A stretch of DNA of 64,000 nucleotides from Linanthus parryae (Eukaryota; Streptophyta; Magnoliopsida; Ericales; Polemoniaceae), in the NCBI GenBank assembly GCA_023055425.1, contig JALGPY010000001.1, positions 115,239,057 through 115,303,056 of the forward strand, in the 5' to 3' direction. Numbering within the stretch: position 1 is the first letter of the stretch; the number at the start of each line of letters is the position of its first letter. The notes beneath the pieces were generated by a model that saw nothing but the letters and a program-made list of their open reading frames with translations, was not told the origin of the DNA and ran no database searches. The position numbers were made by a program, and so were the translations under genes. Positions 25,340 to 36,715 of this stretch are shown one piece after another.

Positions 25340-25876
25340 TGGGAGTATCAGTGAAGTAGCCAAGCTAGCCAAAGCATCGGCTTGTGAGTTTATCCCGCGC
25401 TTTACATGGAATAAGTGGATCTCTCCGAATTGTGAGAGTATATGATCGGCTCTTTCGTGGTATGGGGTGAGGCTTGCTTTCCTCACAACATACTCCCCTC
25501 GCAGTTGCTTGATGACCAACTCCGAATCCCCATATATAGTCAGTTCATCAATGGGTATCTGGAGAGCTAACTCTAGTCCAGTGATTAAGGCCTCGTACTC
25601 AGCTTCATTGTTGGATAATCCTTCAGTTAGCGCGAAGGAGTGTGGAATGATGGCCTAGTCAGGAGTGACGAAAACAATTCCAATACCGGACTTGTTGTTT
25701 TTTGTGTCTTCCTGTCTCTTTCCATCCGCGCTCCTCGAAGCTCCCTCAAAATACATCTCCCACCCCCTCTGGACTTCGACCACCATCACATCTTCGTCAG
25801 GAAGGTCTGTGGCTAGAGGAGAATCATCAGGTATAGGATGAGCTGCTAGGATGTCTGCTAAGGCTTGACCCTTCAC
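25340..25876 (-). pseudogene. Second (archaeal-type) RNase H domain of the Tat-type element
   Basis: WEMYFEGASRSADGK, GIGIVFVTPD, NNEAEYEALITGLELAL, YGDSELVIKQLRGEY and SQADALASLA give the complete block order of the extra RNase H that follows the gypsy RNase H in Tat/Ogre elements. A dual RNase H is diagnostic of this clade. The first catalytic Asp of the usual F/YDGA motif is Glu here (FEGAS), and a stop at about 25657 interrupts the frame. The E and D of NEAEYEA and YGDSE are retained. Confidence 0.85.
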
Positions 25877-26317
25877 TGCTTTCTGAGGGACATACTCCAG
25901 GTCGAACTACTGAAAAAGCAATACCCATTTTGCAATCCTCCCATTTAGAACTGGACGAGACAATACATATCTCAAGGTGTCAAATTTTGAGATCAATTTG
26001 ACTTCGTGATCAGACACGTAATGCTTTAGCTTCTGGAGTGCGAACACTAATGCTAGACAAATTTTCTCAATGGGGCTATAATTAATTTATGCCCCTACCA
26101 GAGTTCGAATGAGATAGTAGAGGGAATTTTCCTTTCCTTGCTCATTGTGCTGAGCCAACAACGCGCCCATGGAATGATCAAGAGCCATGATGTACAGAAG
26201 CAAGGGCTTTCCTTTTACGGGGCTCATGAGTACTGGAGGATTGACCAAGTATTTTTTAATTTCATCAAACGCTTTTTGACACGTCTGATCCCACTCGAAA
26301 GGGACCCCTTTCTTCAT
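25877..26317 (-). pseudogene. Ty3/gypsy RNase H domain
   Basis: FEWDQTCQKAFDEIKKYL, LLLYIMALDHSMGALLAQ, YSPIEKICLALVFALQKLKHYV and the FDTLRYVLSRPVLNGRIAKW block follow the reverse transcriptase on the minus strand, as in the Ty3/gypsy connection and RNase H. The catalytic Asp positions are degraded (YIMALDHSMGA; a stop at about 26089), so the domain is inactive. Confidence 0.8.
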
Positions 26318-27865
26318 TTATCCAGATAATGGCATGCACCTTCCAGCTAGGTTTGAAATGAACCTTCTGATGTAAGCCAATCTCCCTTGCAGTACCTTGA
26401 GTTCGGTGAGGTTCTTGGGTGGAGGCATCTCAATAATGGCCTTATTCTTTGAAGGGTCCACTTCATTTCCTCTGCTGTGCACCACAAATCCTAGGAATTT
26501 CCCAGATGAAACCCCAAATGCACATTTTAGAGGTTTCATCTTAAGGTTATGACGTCTCAGCCGGTCAAAGATCTCTTTTAAATCTTTGAGATGGTTTTCT
26601 CTCTTACGAGTTTTTACCACGAGATCATCTACATAACACTCCACTATGTCATGAAGTATGTCCCCGAAGATTATGGTCATAGCCCTCTGATAGGTGGCGC
26701 CGACGTTTTTTAATCCGAAAGGCATCACCTTGTAACAAAACACTCCCTTTGGGGTTCTGAAGGCGGTGAGTTCTTCGTCTTCGGGTGCCATCCGAATTTG
26801 ATTATAGCCAGAGTAACCGTCCATGAAGGATATTCTCTCGTACCCGGTAGTCGCATCGACTAACAACTCTGTCATGGGTAAAGGGAAATCATCCTTCGGG
26901 CATGCCTCATTGAGATCTCGAAAGTCTATGCATACCCTGATTTGACCATTTTTCTTCTTGACTGGCACAATGTTCGCCAACCAAGTCGGATATTGGACTT
27001 CTCTAATAAAGTCAGCTTTGATAAGTTTATCAACTTTAGCTTCTAATTGAGCTGTCAACTCTGGTCGAGTCTGCCTTTGTGCTTGCTTGACTGGTTGTTT
27101 TTCTGGGAAGACAGCAAGTCGGTGGACTGCGACTTCGGGGTCTAGACCGGGCATTTCGTCATAGCTCCAGGCAAAGACATCACGGTACTCCTTCATAAAA
27201 TACACGTATTTTTGAGCCTCTTCTTCTTTTAAAGAAGCACTTATGAAGATTGGACGCCTATCTCCACTTTCCCCCAAGTCTACCTCTCGGAGCTCATCAG
27301 TTGTGGCTTGCCCGCCTTCCTCAAATTCGGAAGGCGCGGGGTGCGCTTCTTCTTTATTCAGTAAGGGCTCATTTTGTACTACAGTCATGTTTACATCGGC
27401 CTTTAGAGTGGGATGAACATACCCAAGACCGTCTTTCGTCGCCGATATGGGCCTTCCCTCCCTTACGGCTTTTCTTTGAGATGGTGTCAGGATCCTTTCA
27501 AAAGAAGCCATTTGATCTACCTTCTCAGGGTTTAGGCCAACTTTCATCAGCATTCGGGTAGTCTTGTTGCTGAACTTGGGATTAAGGGGCTGAGCACCCG
27601 GGGTCTTGATGCTAGCATCAACTTGGATTTTTCTATCCATATCTCCCAATGCGTGGAATGTGATTGGTTTGGATTCTTGACCCCTTGCAGGAACAACAAA
27701 CCTGTTGTAGCTTTCTACCATAGTGCACTCCGTCTTTCTTAACGGGAGAGTGAATTCACTCTTTAAGTACACAGTCGTGCTTATAGGTGTCAAAGCACTT
27801 TCCCCTGGTCTTCTTTCTAACTTAGGGACATACCGAAAGGTCCTTCGTGGAGATGGATTTTGCAC
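26318..27865 (-). pseudogene. Reverse transcriptase of the Tat/Ogre-type element
   Basis: A 515-codon open stretch. The N-terminal 230 residues are a linker between protease and RT. The polymerase follows with LIKADFIREVQYPTWLANIV, IRVCIDFRDLNEACPKDDFPLP, FMDGYSGYNQI, FCYKVMPFGLKNVGATYQ and the YVDDLVVK active site, ending in the GKFLGFVV thumb region. The catalytic aspartates (FMDG, YVDD) are all present, so this domain is the least damaged part of the element. The element as a whole cannot be autonomous, because gag, protease, RNase H and integrase are broken and the 5' end is missing. Transcription would run from the missing 5' LTR beyond 36716. Confidence 0.9.
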
Positions 27866-28092
27866 ATAACTTCGACATCCTCCTTCGTTTCTTCTTCTGG
27901 GAGGTCTTTCTCGTAATAGCGTGCATCAGCATAATACGCCCCCACACCTTCAAAAGGGTCTCAATCCGCCACAATCATCCCTTCGTACCTTGGTGGGGGT
28001 AGGGGAAACTTAATAAACTGGTGATATGTCGAGGGCACTGCACCATTGTCGTGCACCCAGGGACGTCCTAACAACACATTGTAGGATGTATC
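27866..28092 (-). pseudogene. C-terminal part of the Tat-type protease region (split by the copia insertion)
   Basis: Minus-strand [20 protein letters not shown] (about 28092-28030) is the conserved 'YN..LGRPW.H...AVPST.HQ' block downstream of Tat-type proteases. It continues the frame interrupted at 35895, across the inserted copia element. Stops follow before the RT frame opens. Confidence 0.75.
28088..28092 (+). repeat. Target-site duplication GTATC (left)
   Basis: GTATC directly precedes the TGTTGGGAATT start of the copia LTR and recurs at 35890-35894 directly after the CCCATCA end of the second LTR. Confidence 0.9.
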
Positions 28093-29959
28093 TGTTGGGA
28101 ATTGTATTCAGAAAGCCATATTTATGGTTGAATTAATAATTCTTAATAGATAACTGTTTGCATCTTAATTTAGCAAACACGTGAGTATGCAAATGCTATT
28201 TATTGTTTGCCATATAAATATGCATTATAAAGTCTAATGTTCCATACCTAAGACAATTGGACATGCAGACGAGTTCGGGCATGCGCGAGATTGATTGTCA
28301 GTTATTTATGGAATATAAGAAAGGGTTCACAGTCTAGATGATTTTGGACAAACCATCGGAACGACTGTAGTGTAACATTATAGTGACACATCTCGGTCAA
28401 GGAAACGGTATAGTTTCAACTTGTTACACTAGCATACCTTGTGTATGTTGAACAGGACCGCCATATGAAATATAATTATCTCGGACTGACCGAAGTGAGA
28501 TAATGTATTATTTCATTGTTATTGGTAATATTGGAAACTCTTAATCTATGATTGTTTATGTGGACACAAATCTTGATAAATTATTATTTTGATATATTGA
28601 GTGAGATTCAAATGCGAGTCAACAATCCTGATATATTGGATAATGATTGTTATGATTTGGTGAAAGCTAAATGAATCATGGAATCCACGTCTCGTATGAG
28701 AATGATGTACCCTCCTGGGAGCTCACTAGGTTTTGTTATGTCAAGTCTGGCCAGCTGGTTATTTGTAACCAGACATAACAAATAAGGGTTGAGCGGTTTA
28801 GATCAGGGAATACATAAGATGTTGATGAGATCGAAATTGTCAGTAAGAGTAGATCAGCGTTAACGGGTATCTGTAATCTTAACGTGGGGAGTTATCTGAT
28901 ATTAATAACAGGAGCTCATACATAATGATGAGAATAAATGTCGGAGTGCAATTATAGTTTTATGGTGGAGTAAACTATAATTAATAATTAGTTTTGAATT
29001 TAATTCGGGTTGAATTATGAGTTCAAATATATTATTGGGAGCCGATTCATTTATTTTCTCCAGAGGTCCCCGACGTAGTCCAACATAAGCGTGATCATGT
29101 GACTCACAAGTGTTTTTGAGTCTCAAGTGTGTGGAATGTAAATTGAGATTATGTTTGGTATTTTATAGTTGATGGGTATTACTACAAACCATATGATTAG
29201 GACTTAATTGCAAGCTACACTAAAGTTTGTAGGGAGGGACTTGCTATGTAAAGTTTTCCTACAAGGGACTTGTGTGCAATTATGGGTATTCCTAATATTA
29301 GGGTTAGTAATATATCTCTATAAATAGTACACCATAGTTATTAAGGGTTAATGGTTCATACATCTTTTCCACACAAGAGAGAAAAACCCAGCTGTGCATC
29401 CATGAGCTTTTCATGTTCGAATCACCATTGAACTTGAATCGGAGCTTGGATCATACGTCGGAAGGCTTCCGGTCACACCAGATTCCGTTTTTGGGGGTTT
29501 AGGCCTAGATAACGATCTCGGATCGCTTTTGATAAAGCACGAAAGTTGTAGATCTCGAAAAAACGAAGAGACAGGAAGAAACGGCGCGTCGATCGGAGTT
29601 GTAGAACTCCAGATATCGCCGGTCAAAGTTTCTGGTCCGCAGTTGATTTTCAGCAGGATCTGATTTTGGTTTTTGGAGCTTAACCGGAGCTACAGAGGTC
29701 GGATGAAGACGATCCATATATGAAAATCGTGTATCTCGACGAGACGGACGCAATGGCATAAGTTCTGGTGTCAGATTCAGAACAGAGCTTCGACAGTGGC
29801 TGGTCAAAGTCTCGGGATTCGTGTCGTCCCAGTCCGGATGGACTGTGGTAAGTTTATTCCGCAAGCTAACTTACCACAGTAATTTTTTTTGAATGCCTAT
29901 GATTAATTCTCTGCATAAATCACGTGGTCCGGGACAAATCTCATCGAATTTTCCCATCA
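28093..29959 (+). mobile_element. 5' LTR of the nested Ty1/copia element (1867 bp)
   Basis: TG...CA termini, followed by a PBS. Compared by eye with the 3' LTR (34020-35889), I count five substitutions and one 3-bp indel, about 99.7% identity. A TATA box (TATAAATA) lies at 29319-29326, with a leader downstream. A strong hairpin at 28732-28783 contains CTGGTTA-tttg-TAACCAG inside longer TTTGTTATGTC/GACATAACAAA arms. Minus-strand frames of 60-120 codons inside are present identically in both LTRs, have no domain, and are not annotated. Confidence 0.95.
29319..29326 (+). promoter_or_regulatory. TATA box of the copia LTR
   Basis: TATAAATA in the 5' LTR; the identical copy in the 3' LTR is at 35246-35253. 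It is the only good TATA box in the LTR and marks the probable U3/R border a few tens of bases downstream. Confidence 0.6.
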
Positions 29960-29961
29960 AG

Positions 29962-29975
29962 TGGTATCAGAGCCA
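29962..29975 (+). other. Primer-binding site (initiator tRNA-Met type) of the nested copia element
   Basis: TGGTATCAGAGCCA two bases after the LTR end, the classic plant copia PBS complementary to the 3' end of initiator tRNA-Met. Confidence 0.9.
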
Positions 29976-32900
29976 ACGTTGATTTTATGCTTAGATTAAT
30001 CAAACCATGTTGTCCAATTAAAATACGGTAATTGTGTGAATGGACTGCATTGTGCTAACACTGTTTTGCAGATTCACTGTTATTATGGCCATATTAAAAT
30101 TTTATTTTATGTTTGTGGTTGTTATTTTATTGCCGTGTTTTTGGCACTATTTTGGGTTGTAATTAATTGTAAAGTCTCCGGTTTGTGGAGAATAGTAAAT
30201 TAATTAGTAGCTTGTTTTTCAATTTTATGTAGTCTAGATCCATGTAGTAGGGTAGGACTATGTAATAGAAATTGAAAGAAGATGATGGACCCAAAAGGTT
30301 GGACGAAGATGATGGAGCATTCAAGTATTGGAAGCGACTATCGAGACGATGAAGACATGGCCATAATAACAGTTTATGTGTTGTTTTTGTTATTATGGGT
30401 GGATGTTTTATTATGTTGTGTTGATTGGTTTGTTATTTGTTAATAGTCACTAATCAAGATATCACGGACAACATGGATATTAAAACGGTTGTATGCATGT
30501 CTAATCAATCTAATTGTGTTTGAATTTAATTTTATTAATGAAAAATTATTCGCTCATTTGAGATCAAAATTGGTCACAAAATAATTGTTTGTTTAAACTA
30601 GATATTATTTTGTAAATTTTGGCCAAGTCAAATAAGGAGCATATTTTTCAAAATTAATAAAATAAGTATTTCAAACAAAAACATTAAGTGGATAAAGGGT
30701 TTTCTTTGGCAAAGTAATGAAGCCCGAGGCCTCCATTACTAATTTGGAAATAATGTAATTGATATGAGTGCCCCATCGGTACCATGGTTAATTACAGATT
30801 TTTTGGCAAATCTCCTTACAAGGATAGTTGTTGAATCTAGTTTGTTGGACAAGTCTCCCCATCGGAGCTGTTCTTTAAAACTAAGAGATTCAGTTCAGTA
30901 CGGAGTAATGGTTGAATCACTTAACAATAAGGTTGGTAATATCCCTCAATCGAGTTCTTGTTACTAATTTTGTTGGGCCTAAGAATCGGCTATTTAGTTT
31001 TATTGGACAGGTAAATGTCCAGATAATAAATCTAAAGTGACGTTGTCTGTTTGATTTATTTCAAAGTCGAGTGGCCCATCGTCACAGGCGGTTGAAATGG
31101 AAATCGAATTGCCGGTGAATTCTAATATTAGTTGAATTCAAAGGTTAAGCATACTCAGGGACATAAATATTTTTTTTATTTATCGTGTTTGTCAGATAAT
31201 TAAAGATGCTAGGATTTGAACCCAGGATGTGATTCTCGAATAATATAAATTAACTAGAATTACTGTAGTTGGAAGAGATTTTTTTTAAAAAGTTGTCTTA
31301 ACTGCGAAGGAATACAAGTGTGTTGACCAAGTTTTGCACTTAAGAACCTAGTGATGAGGCGGGTGGTGTAAATACCCAGGGCCTATCAAAGGTAGGATAA
31401 GGTTAGTGAGATGTCGCTGGTTACGTCTTGGCATATGTCAAATGTAGTGCAACATCAGCATCAACCGGTGTCAGATGCATATGATATGATGCAAACATGT
31501 AAATATGTTTGGGCATCAAGATCGGGTTGCAGTGTAAGTGGCAATAAGGGCGTTAATGAACACATAGATGAGATAGAGCCCCAAGACGTAATCATGTTCT
31601 GAGGATATTATATCTTTTGAGTGAACATGTGACCAAGGGATCTCAGATCGATAGTGAAAACTAGGTCGGTCAGATAAAGAGGTCCCATATAATTCTTTTA
31701 AGCAATTTTGAATGAATAAAACATTGATAGGTTGAGTTATTCATTGACAAAAATGCTAATTGAATTATTTGTGGGTAAAAGACTCGTCAGGAATACAACT
31801 AGTATATTGGTGAATGAAAATTGGTTCTACTTCTAAACCATCTGGTAGTAGGAAGTAGAAATATATTCATAAATCCAATTAAGGTTGTTGTTTTTATTCC
31901 CCAGACGTGATGCAAGTAAAAGCCGAAAGGCAAGCATTATATTTGCTATCAGAAAAGACACTACTAAGAAACAACTTAATAATTTAAGCTAAGGATGAAC
32001 AACTCACTCGTGTCTACTGCACTATTCGTCAAATCATGTTTAGTTACTCGTTCAGCCATTCCTGGTTTGTAGATACGAGAGAAACTAATCATGTTTGTAA
32101 TTCCTTATGAGAGTTCAGGACGAGTAGACGATATGATAGTGTAGAGATAGACATCATGACAAGAGATGCTCTGAGAGTAGGAACTCTTGCAGTGGGAGAA
32201 TTTTATGGTAGAACTTTAGTATCGAGAGATTGTCTAATGTGCTAAATTTGAGGTAAGTTTTTTATTGCCTAAGGTATTTTTAGCATAGTGGTGGCAATTG
32301 TATATTAAAGTACCATAATATTTCCTAATACAAAAAGATTAGTCGAATAACATCACTGATAGAAGAAACATATTTTTCATATATATGATCGGATCAGTGA
32401 AGTGAAGTGTTATTCACCTATTTTGTTATCGTCTTAAGATTATTCATTAGAGACTGTTTCATACTTTTGAATTTAGCGCACTCTAAATTGATCATGACTA
32501 CATCCATGGAATTGTAGGAAAGGGTAAAATCTTTTCTAGACACTTTCAGGTATGGAGAAGTCATTCCGATAAGTTAGAAGCTAAATTAGAAGTATGTCTC
32601 TTGGTTGAATATTAGAAGGCTAGAATGTTACTTTATGATCTTAAGGATCAGAAGGTTATTGTCGGCACAATACCTGATTCTTGGAAAAGGGAATCATATG
32701 AATAAGAAACTGTAACATATAGAGTTGTTTTAAAGGAGCTTAAGGAAGATGTTCAAGTTGTTAGTTTTGAGATAACACAAGCACAGGAAGTGTAAATTTA
32801 TGTTGTTTTGAATACACGAGAAACGAGAGATCTTTATCGTAGTGGGAGATTTATATGACAACCTCATAGGTTGAGCTACTTGGGATAAGTTGTATCCCAG

Positions 32901-34019
32901 ATAAGTTTTAACTCAGTCCTAATACTATGAAGATATAATGAATGATGCAGATGCAGAGTCATGACATTAGTCTGTAGCATCTGAGATACCATTCATGTAA
33001 TATAACTACCTTTTGGATATTGTAGATTTGCAAGATGGGATAAAAATCATCGGTTGCAAATGGACCTACAAGAGAAAGAGAAGAGTAGGCGGAAAGGTGA
33101 AAACCTTAAAAGCTAGGCTGATTATGCCGGTAGCTATATATAGGTCTATTCAGATTCTCGTTCGTATTTGCTGCTCATTTCAGTAATGAGATATGGAAGA
33201 TGTATGTCAGGATGGATTTCTTCATTGGAATTCTTGATGGATGCATCTACATGATGCGACCAAAAGAGTTAGTTGTGCAAGATAAGGTGAATTACAAACT
33301 TAAGATGTCAATTGACATAGGGATTAAGCTAGTATTCAGATCTTGCAGCATTCGTTTTGACCAGGCAATCAAATATCATAGTTTGATTTGTGACTTAACG
33401 AATCTCGTGTGTAGAAGAGATGCGAAGAAAATTGGTAATATTTCTTGTGCTCCATGTTGAGGATGGCTCATTGGAAACAATGTTGGATATACATCTTCAG
33501 TGAATGTGTGATTAGCTAGTAAACGTGATATGTGCGATTTAGGTGAAACCATTCAGATTCTTGGTTTGAGCTCTCGCGTGATCGGGAGAATAGAATGATG
33601 GCTGTTTCTAAAGTCACATATATCAGTAAAGTTCTTTCATGTTTCAAGTATGCAAAGACTCCAAGAGAACGTTATTGATTATGGCGTGTGGAGTTTCTCT
33701 GTCTGAGAATCAGTGTTTTGAACACGTGATTAGATGGAGAGGAAAAAGGAAGTTCCTCATGCTTTAGCAGGTGGAGCCTCATGTATTCTATGTATAGTAT
33801 TTGACAAGATAACTATTTTGCTTTTAGCATGGATAATACTTTTAAGTTACTTACAAGGAAAGAACACTAGTGGACTGTGATAATAGCATACTCGGGTATC
33901 TGAGAAGATATAGAGTAGATATGTTAGTTTATCACATATAGTCTACACATAGATTCAGACTTCCGATTATGAAGGGTTTCTAGATTGTTAATTTATGGCT
34001 TTGAGAATAAGTGGGAGAT
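29976..34019 (+). pseudogene. Decayed copia polyprotein interior (non-autonomous)
   Basis: Only relics of pol are readable, in shifting frames with many stops. They are an integrase C-terminal block near 32580-32790 (KLEAKLEVCLLVEY-like, then LKELKEDVQ), the RT start near 33020-33110 (VDLQDGIKIIGCKWTYKRKR, matching the copia 'GCKWVYKRK' block), and RT near 33205-33380 (RMDFFIGILDG, CIYMM, SIRFDQAIK). No gag, protease active site or YVDD box can be recovered from about 30000-32500. The interior ends in a purine tract (AGTGGGAGAT) before the 3' LTR at 34020. The damage is far greater than LTR divergence allows since insertion, so it was already dead when it moved. Confidence 0.75.
34009..34019 (+). 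other. Polypurine tract of the nested copia element
   Basis: AAGTGGGAGAT immediately upstream of the 3' LTR TGTTGGG start; standard copia arrangement. Confidence 0.75.
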
Positions 34020-35889
34020 TGTTGGGAATTGTATTCAGAAAGCCATATTTATGGTTGAATTAATAATTCTTAATAGATAACTGTTTGCATCTTAATTTAG
34101 CAAACACGTGAGTATGCAAATGCTATTTATTGTTTGCCATATAAATATGCATTATAAAGTCTAATGTTCCATACCTAAGACAATTGGACATGCAGACGAG
34201 TTCGGGCATGCGCGAGATTGATTGTCAGTTATTTATGGAATATAAGTAAGGGTTCACAGTCTAGATGATTTTGGACAAACCATCGGAACGACTGTAGTGT
34301 AACATTATAGTGACACATCTCGGTCAAGGAAACGGTATAGTTTCAACTTGTTACACTAGCATACCTTGTGTATGTTGAACAGGACCGCCATATGAAATAT
34401 AATTATCTCGGACTGACCGAAGTGAGATAATGTATTATTCCATTGTTATTGGTAATATTGGAAACTCTTAATCTATGATTGTTTATGTGGACACAAATCT
34501 TGATAAATTATTATTTTGATATATTGAGTGAGATTCAAATGCGAGTCAACAATCCTGATATATTGGATAATGATTGTTATGATTTGGTGAAAGCTAAATG
34601 AATCATGGAATCCACGTCTCGTATGAGAATGATGTACCCTCCTGGGAGCTCACTAGGTTTTGTTATGTCAAGTCTGGCCAGCTGGTTATTTGTAACCAGA
34701 CATAACAAATAAGGGTTGAGCGGTTTAGATCAGGGAATACATAAGATGTTGATGAGATCGAAATTGTCAGTAAGAGTAGATCAGCGTTAACGGGTATCTG
34801 TAATCTTAACGTGGGGAGTTATCTGATATTAATAACAGGAGCTCATACATAATGATGAGAATAAATGTCGGAGTGCAATTATAGTTTTATGGTGGAGTAA
34901 ACTATAATTAATAATTAGTTTTGAATTTAATTCGGGTTGAATTATGAGTTCAAATATATTATTGGGAGCCGATTCATTTATTTTCTCCAGAGGTCCCCGA
35001 CGTAGTCCAACATAAGCGTGATCATGTGACTCACAAGTGTTTTTGAGTCTCAAGTGTGTGGAATGTAAATTGAGATTATGTTTGGTATTTTATAGTTGAT
35101 GGGTATTACTACAAACCATATGATTAGGACTTAATTGCAAGCTACACTAAAGTTTGTAGGGAGGGACTTGCTATGTAAAGTTTTCCTACAAGGGACTTGT
35201 GTGCAATTATGGGTATTCCTAATATTAGGGTTAGTAATATATCTCTATAAATAGTACACCATAGTTATTAAGGGTTAATGATTGTTCATACATCTTTTCC
35301 ACACAAGAGAGAAAAACCCAGCTGTGCATCCATGAGCTTTTCATGTTCGAATCACCATTGAACTTGAATCGGAGCTTGGATCATACGTTGGAAGGCTTCC
35401 GGTCACACCAGATTCCGTTTTTGGGGGTTTAGGCCTAGATAACGATCTCGGATCGCTTTTGATAAAGCACGAAAGTTGTAGATCTCGAAAAAACGAAGAG
35501 ACAGGAAGAAACGGCGCGTCGATCGGAGTTGTAGAACTCCAGATATCGCCGGTCAAAGTTTCTGGTCCGCAGTTGATTTTCAGCAGGATCTGATTTTGGT
35601 TTTTGGAGCTTAACCGGAGCTACAAAGGTCGGATGAAGACGATCCATATATGAAAATCGTGTATCTCGACGAGACGGACGCAATGGCATAGGTTCTGGTG
35701 TCAGATTCAGAACAGAGCTTCGACAGTGGCTGGTCAAAGTCTCGGGATTCGTGTCGTCCCAGTCCGGATGGACTGTGGTAAGTTTATTCCGCAAGCTAAC
35801 TTACCACAGTAATTTTTTTTGAATGCCTATGATTAATTCTCTGCATAAATCACGTGGTCCGGGACAAATCTCATCGAATTTTCCCATCA
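34020..35889 (+). mobile_element. 3' LTR of the nested Ty1/copia element (1870 bp)
   Basis: Near-identical copy of 28093-29959; the 3-bp length difference is an insertion near 35281. It ends CCCATCA at 35889 and is followed by the TSD GTATC at 35890-35894, after which the Tat protease/gag frame resumes. The LTR hairpin is at about 34659-34710. Confidence 0.95.
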
Positions 35890-35894
35890 GTATC
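35890..35894 (+). repeat. Target-site duplication GTATC (right)
   Basis: A perfect match to 28088-28092. With the intact LTR pair it confirms a complete copia insertion into the Tat-type element. Confidence 0.9.
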
Positions 35895-36165
35895 AACGTC
35901 TATCACTAGGAATTCTGTATTGTCTTCTATCTCTCCGAAACTTGTCTATAGCCTTATCTTCCCCAAGGGTCTTTGTTCATTTTGGTTGAACCTTGGATGA
36001 TCAAATGGTTTGGTTCGAGATGAGAGACCTTAATGCCCATAAGAGTTAAAGCTCTTTTTGGTTACAAGTTCACCGCGGACCCTCCGTCCACCATGACTCG
36101 TGAGATGCTGACACCGGATACATGCCCAGTAACGAACAATGGTCTATTGTGTTTCCTTACTTCAG
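35895..36165 (-). pseudogene. Tat-type protease domain (N-terminal part)
   Basis: Minus-strand RPLFVTGHVSG, then the active-site block MVDGGSAVNL (D-G-G-S, as in Tat-type 'LVDGGSAVNIL'), ALTLMGIKVSHLEPN and FGEIEDNTEFLVID. The family is an aspartic protease that matures gag-pol. An in-frame stop follows SAVNL. The domain runs straight into the copia insertion and resumes at 28092. Confidence 0.75.
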
Positions 36166-36715
36166 CTCACATGTCACTATCTCCAAATGAAATAGTGGAC
36201 ATGCACGCGGTCACCCTTTCTTGAGCCTCGGCGACCGTTCCATGGAAGTCTTCTGGCTTGGACAAGGCGTATATAAGGGATTTCCGCAACTCAGGCGACA
36301 TCCTAAGGGCATCATACACACTCAAAAGTGCTGGGATTTTCTTGAGGTGTGAGAGGACGTCGTACTTCACTTGTTCCTCTTCAACTTGAACTTCACTTAT
36401 CTTTGGCTGTTGGGTATCCTTGGATGGACCGACTTGCGCACTCCTCTTGTATGTGAGAAACGCGGGGCATGCCCTAGCAATAACTTGCTTCACATCCTTG
36501 GTTTCCTCACTGATTTCTCCATGTTCACGGACCCAGTTAAATATTGGGCATCATCCAGACGACTGGGGTCATAGAACCTCTTATAGAACTTATTCACCAT
36601 GGTATCCCAGTTCGGGATGGAATTTCTTGAGAGACTAAAATACCAATCTTCGGCACGCGCTTCCAAAGAGAGAACAAATTGTCGCATGAGCAAAGCCTGG
36701 TTGCTTTGCTCATGC
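36166..36715 (-). pseudogene. Truncated gag of the Tat-type element
   Basis: ALLMRQFVLSLEARAEDWYF and WDTMVNKFYKRFY form a Retrotrans_gag capsid core (about 36700-36570). A frameshift near 36490 leads to EQVKYDVLSHLKKIPALL and YDALRMSPELRKSLIYAL, the segment just upstream of the protease in Tat-type elements. The N-terminal part of gag, the leader, the PBS and the 5' LTR are missing. The sequence ends abruptly at the inverted repeat 36684-36715, beyond which an unrelated Athila-like LTR begins. Confidence 0.75.
36684..36715. repeat. Perfect 13-bp inverted repeat at an element junction
   Basis: GCATGAGCAAAGC - CTGGTT - GCTTTGCTCATGC. The left arm belongs to Tat gag (minus-strand GCTTTGCTCATGCGACAA encodes ALLMRQ). 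The right arm is its inverted copy and touches the truncated Athila-like LTR. This looks like a fold-back repair junction. Confidence 0.8.

Noticed and set aside
29411..29864. Minus-strand frames of 71 and 119 codons in the copia LTR, repeated at 35341-35794
   Set aside because: Their presence twice simply reflects the LTR pair; no domain, and they overlap the LTR leader.
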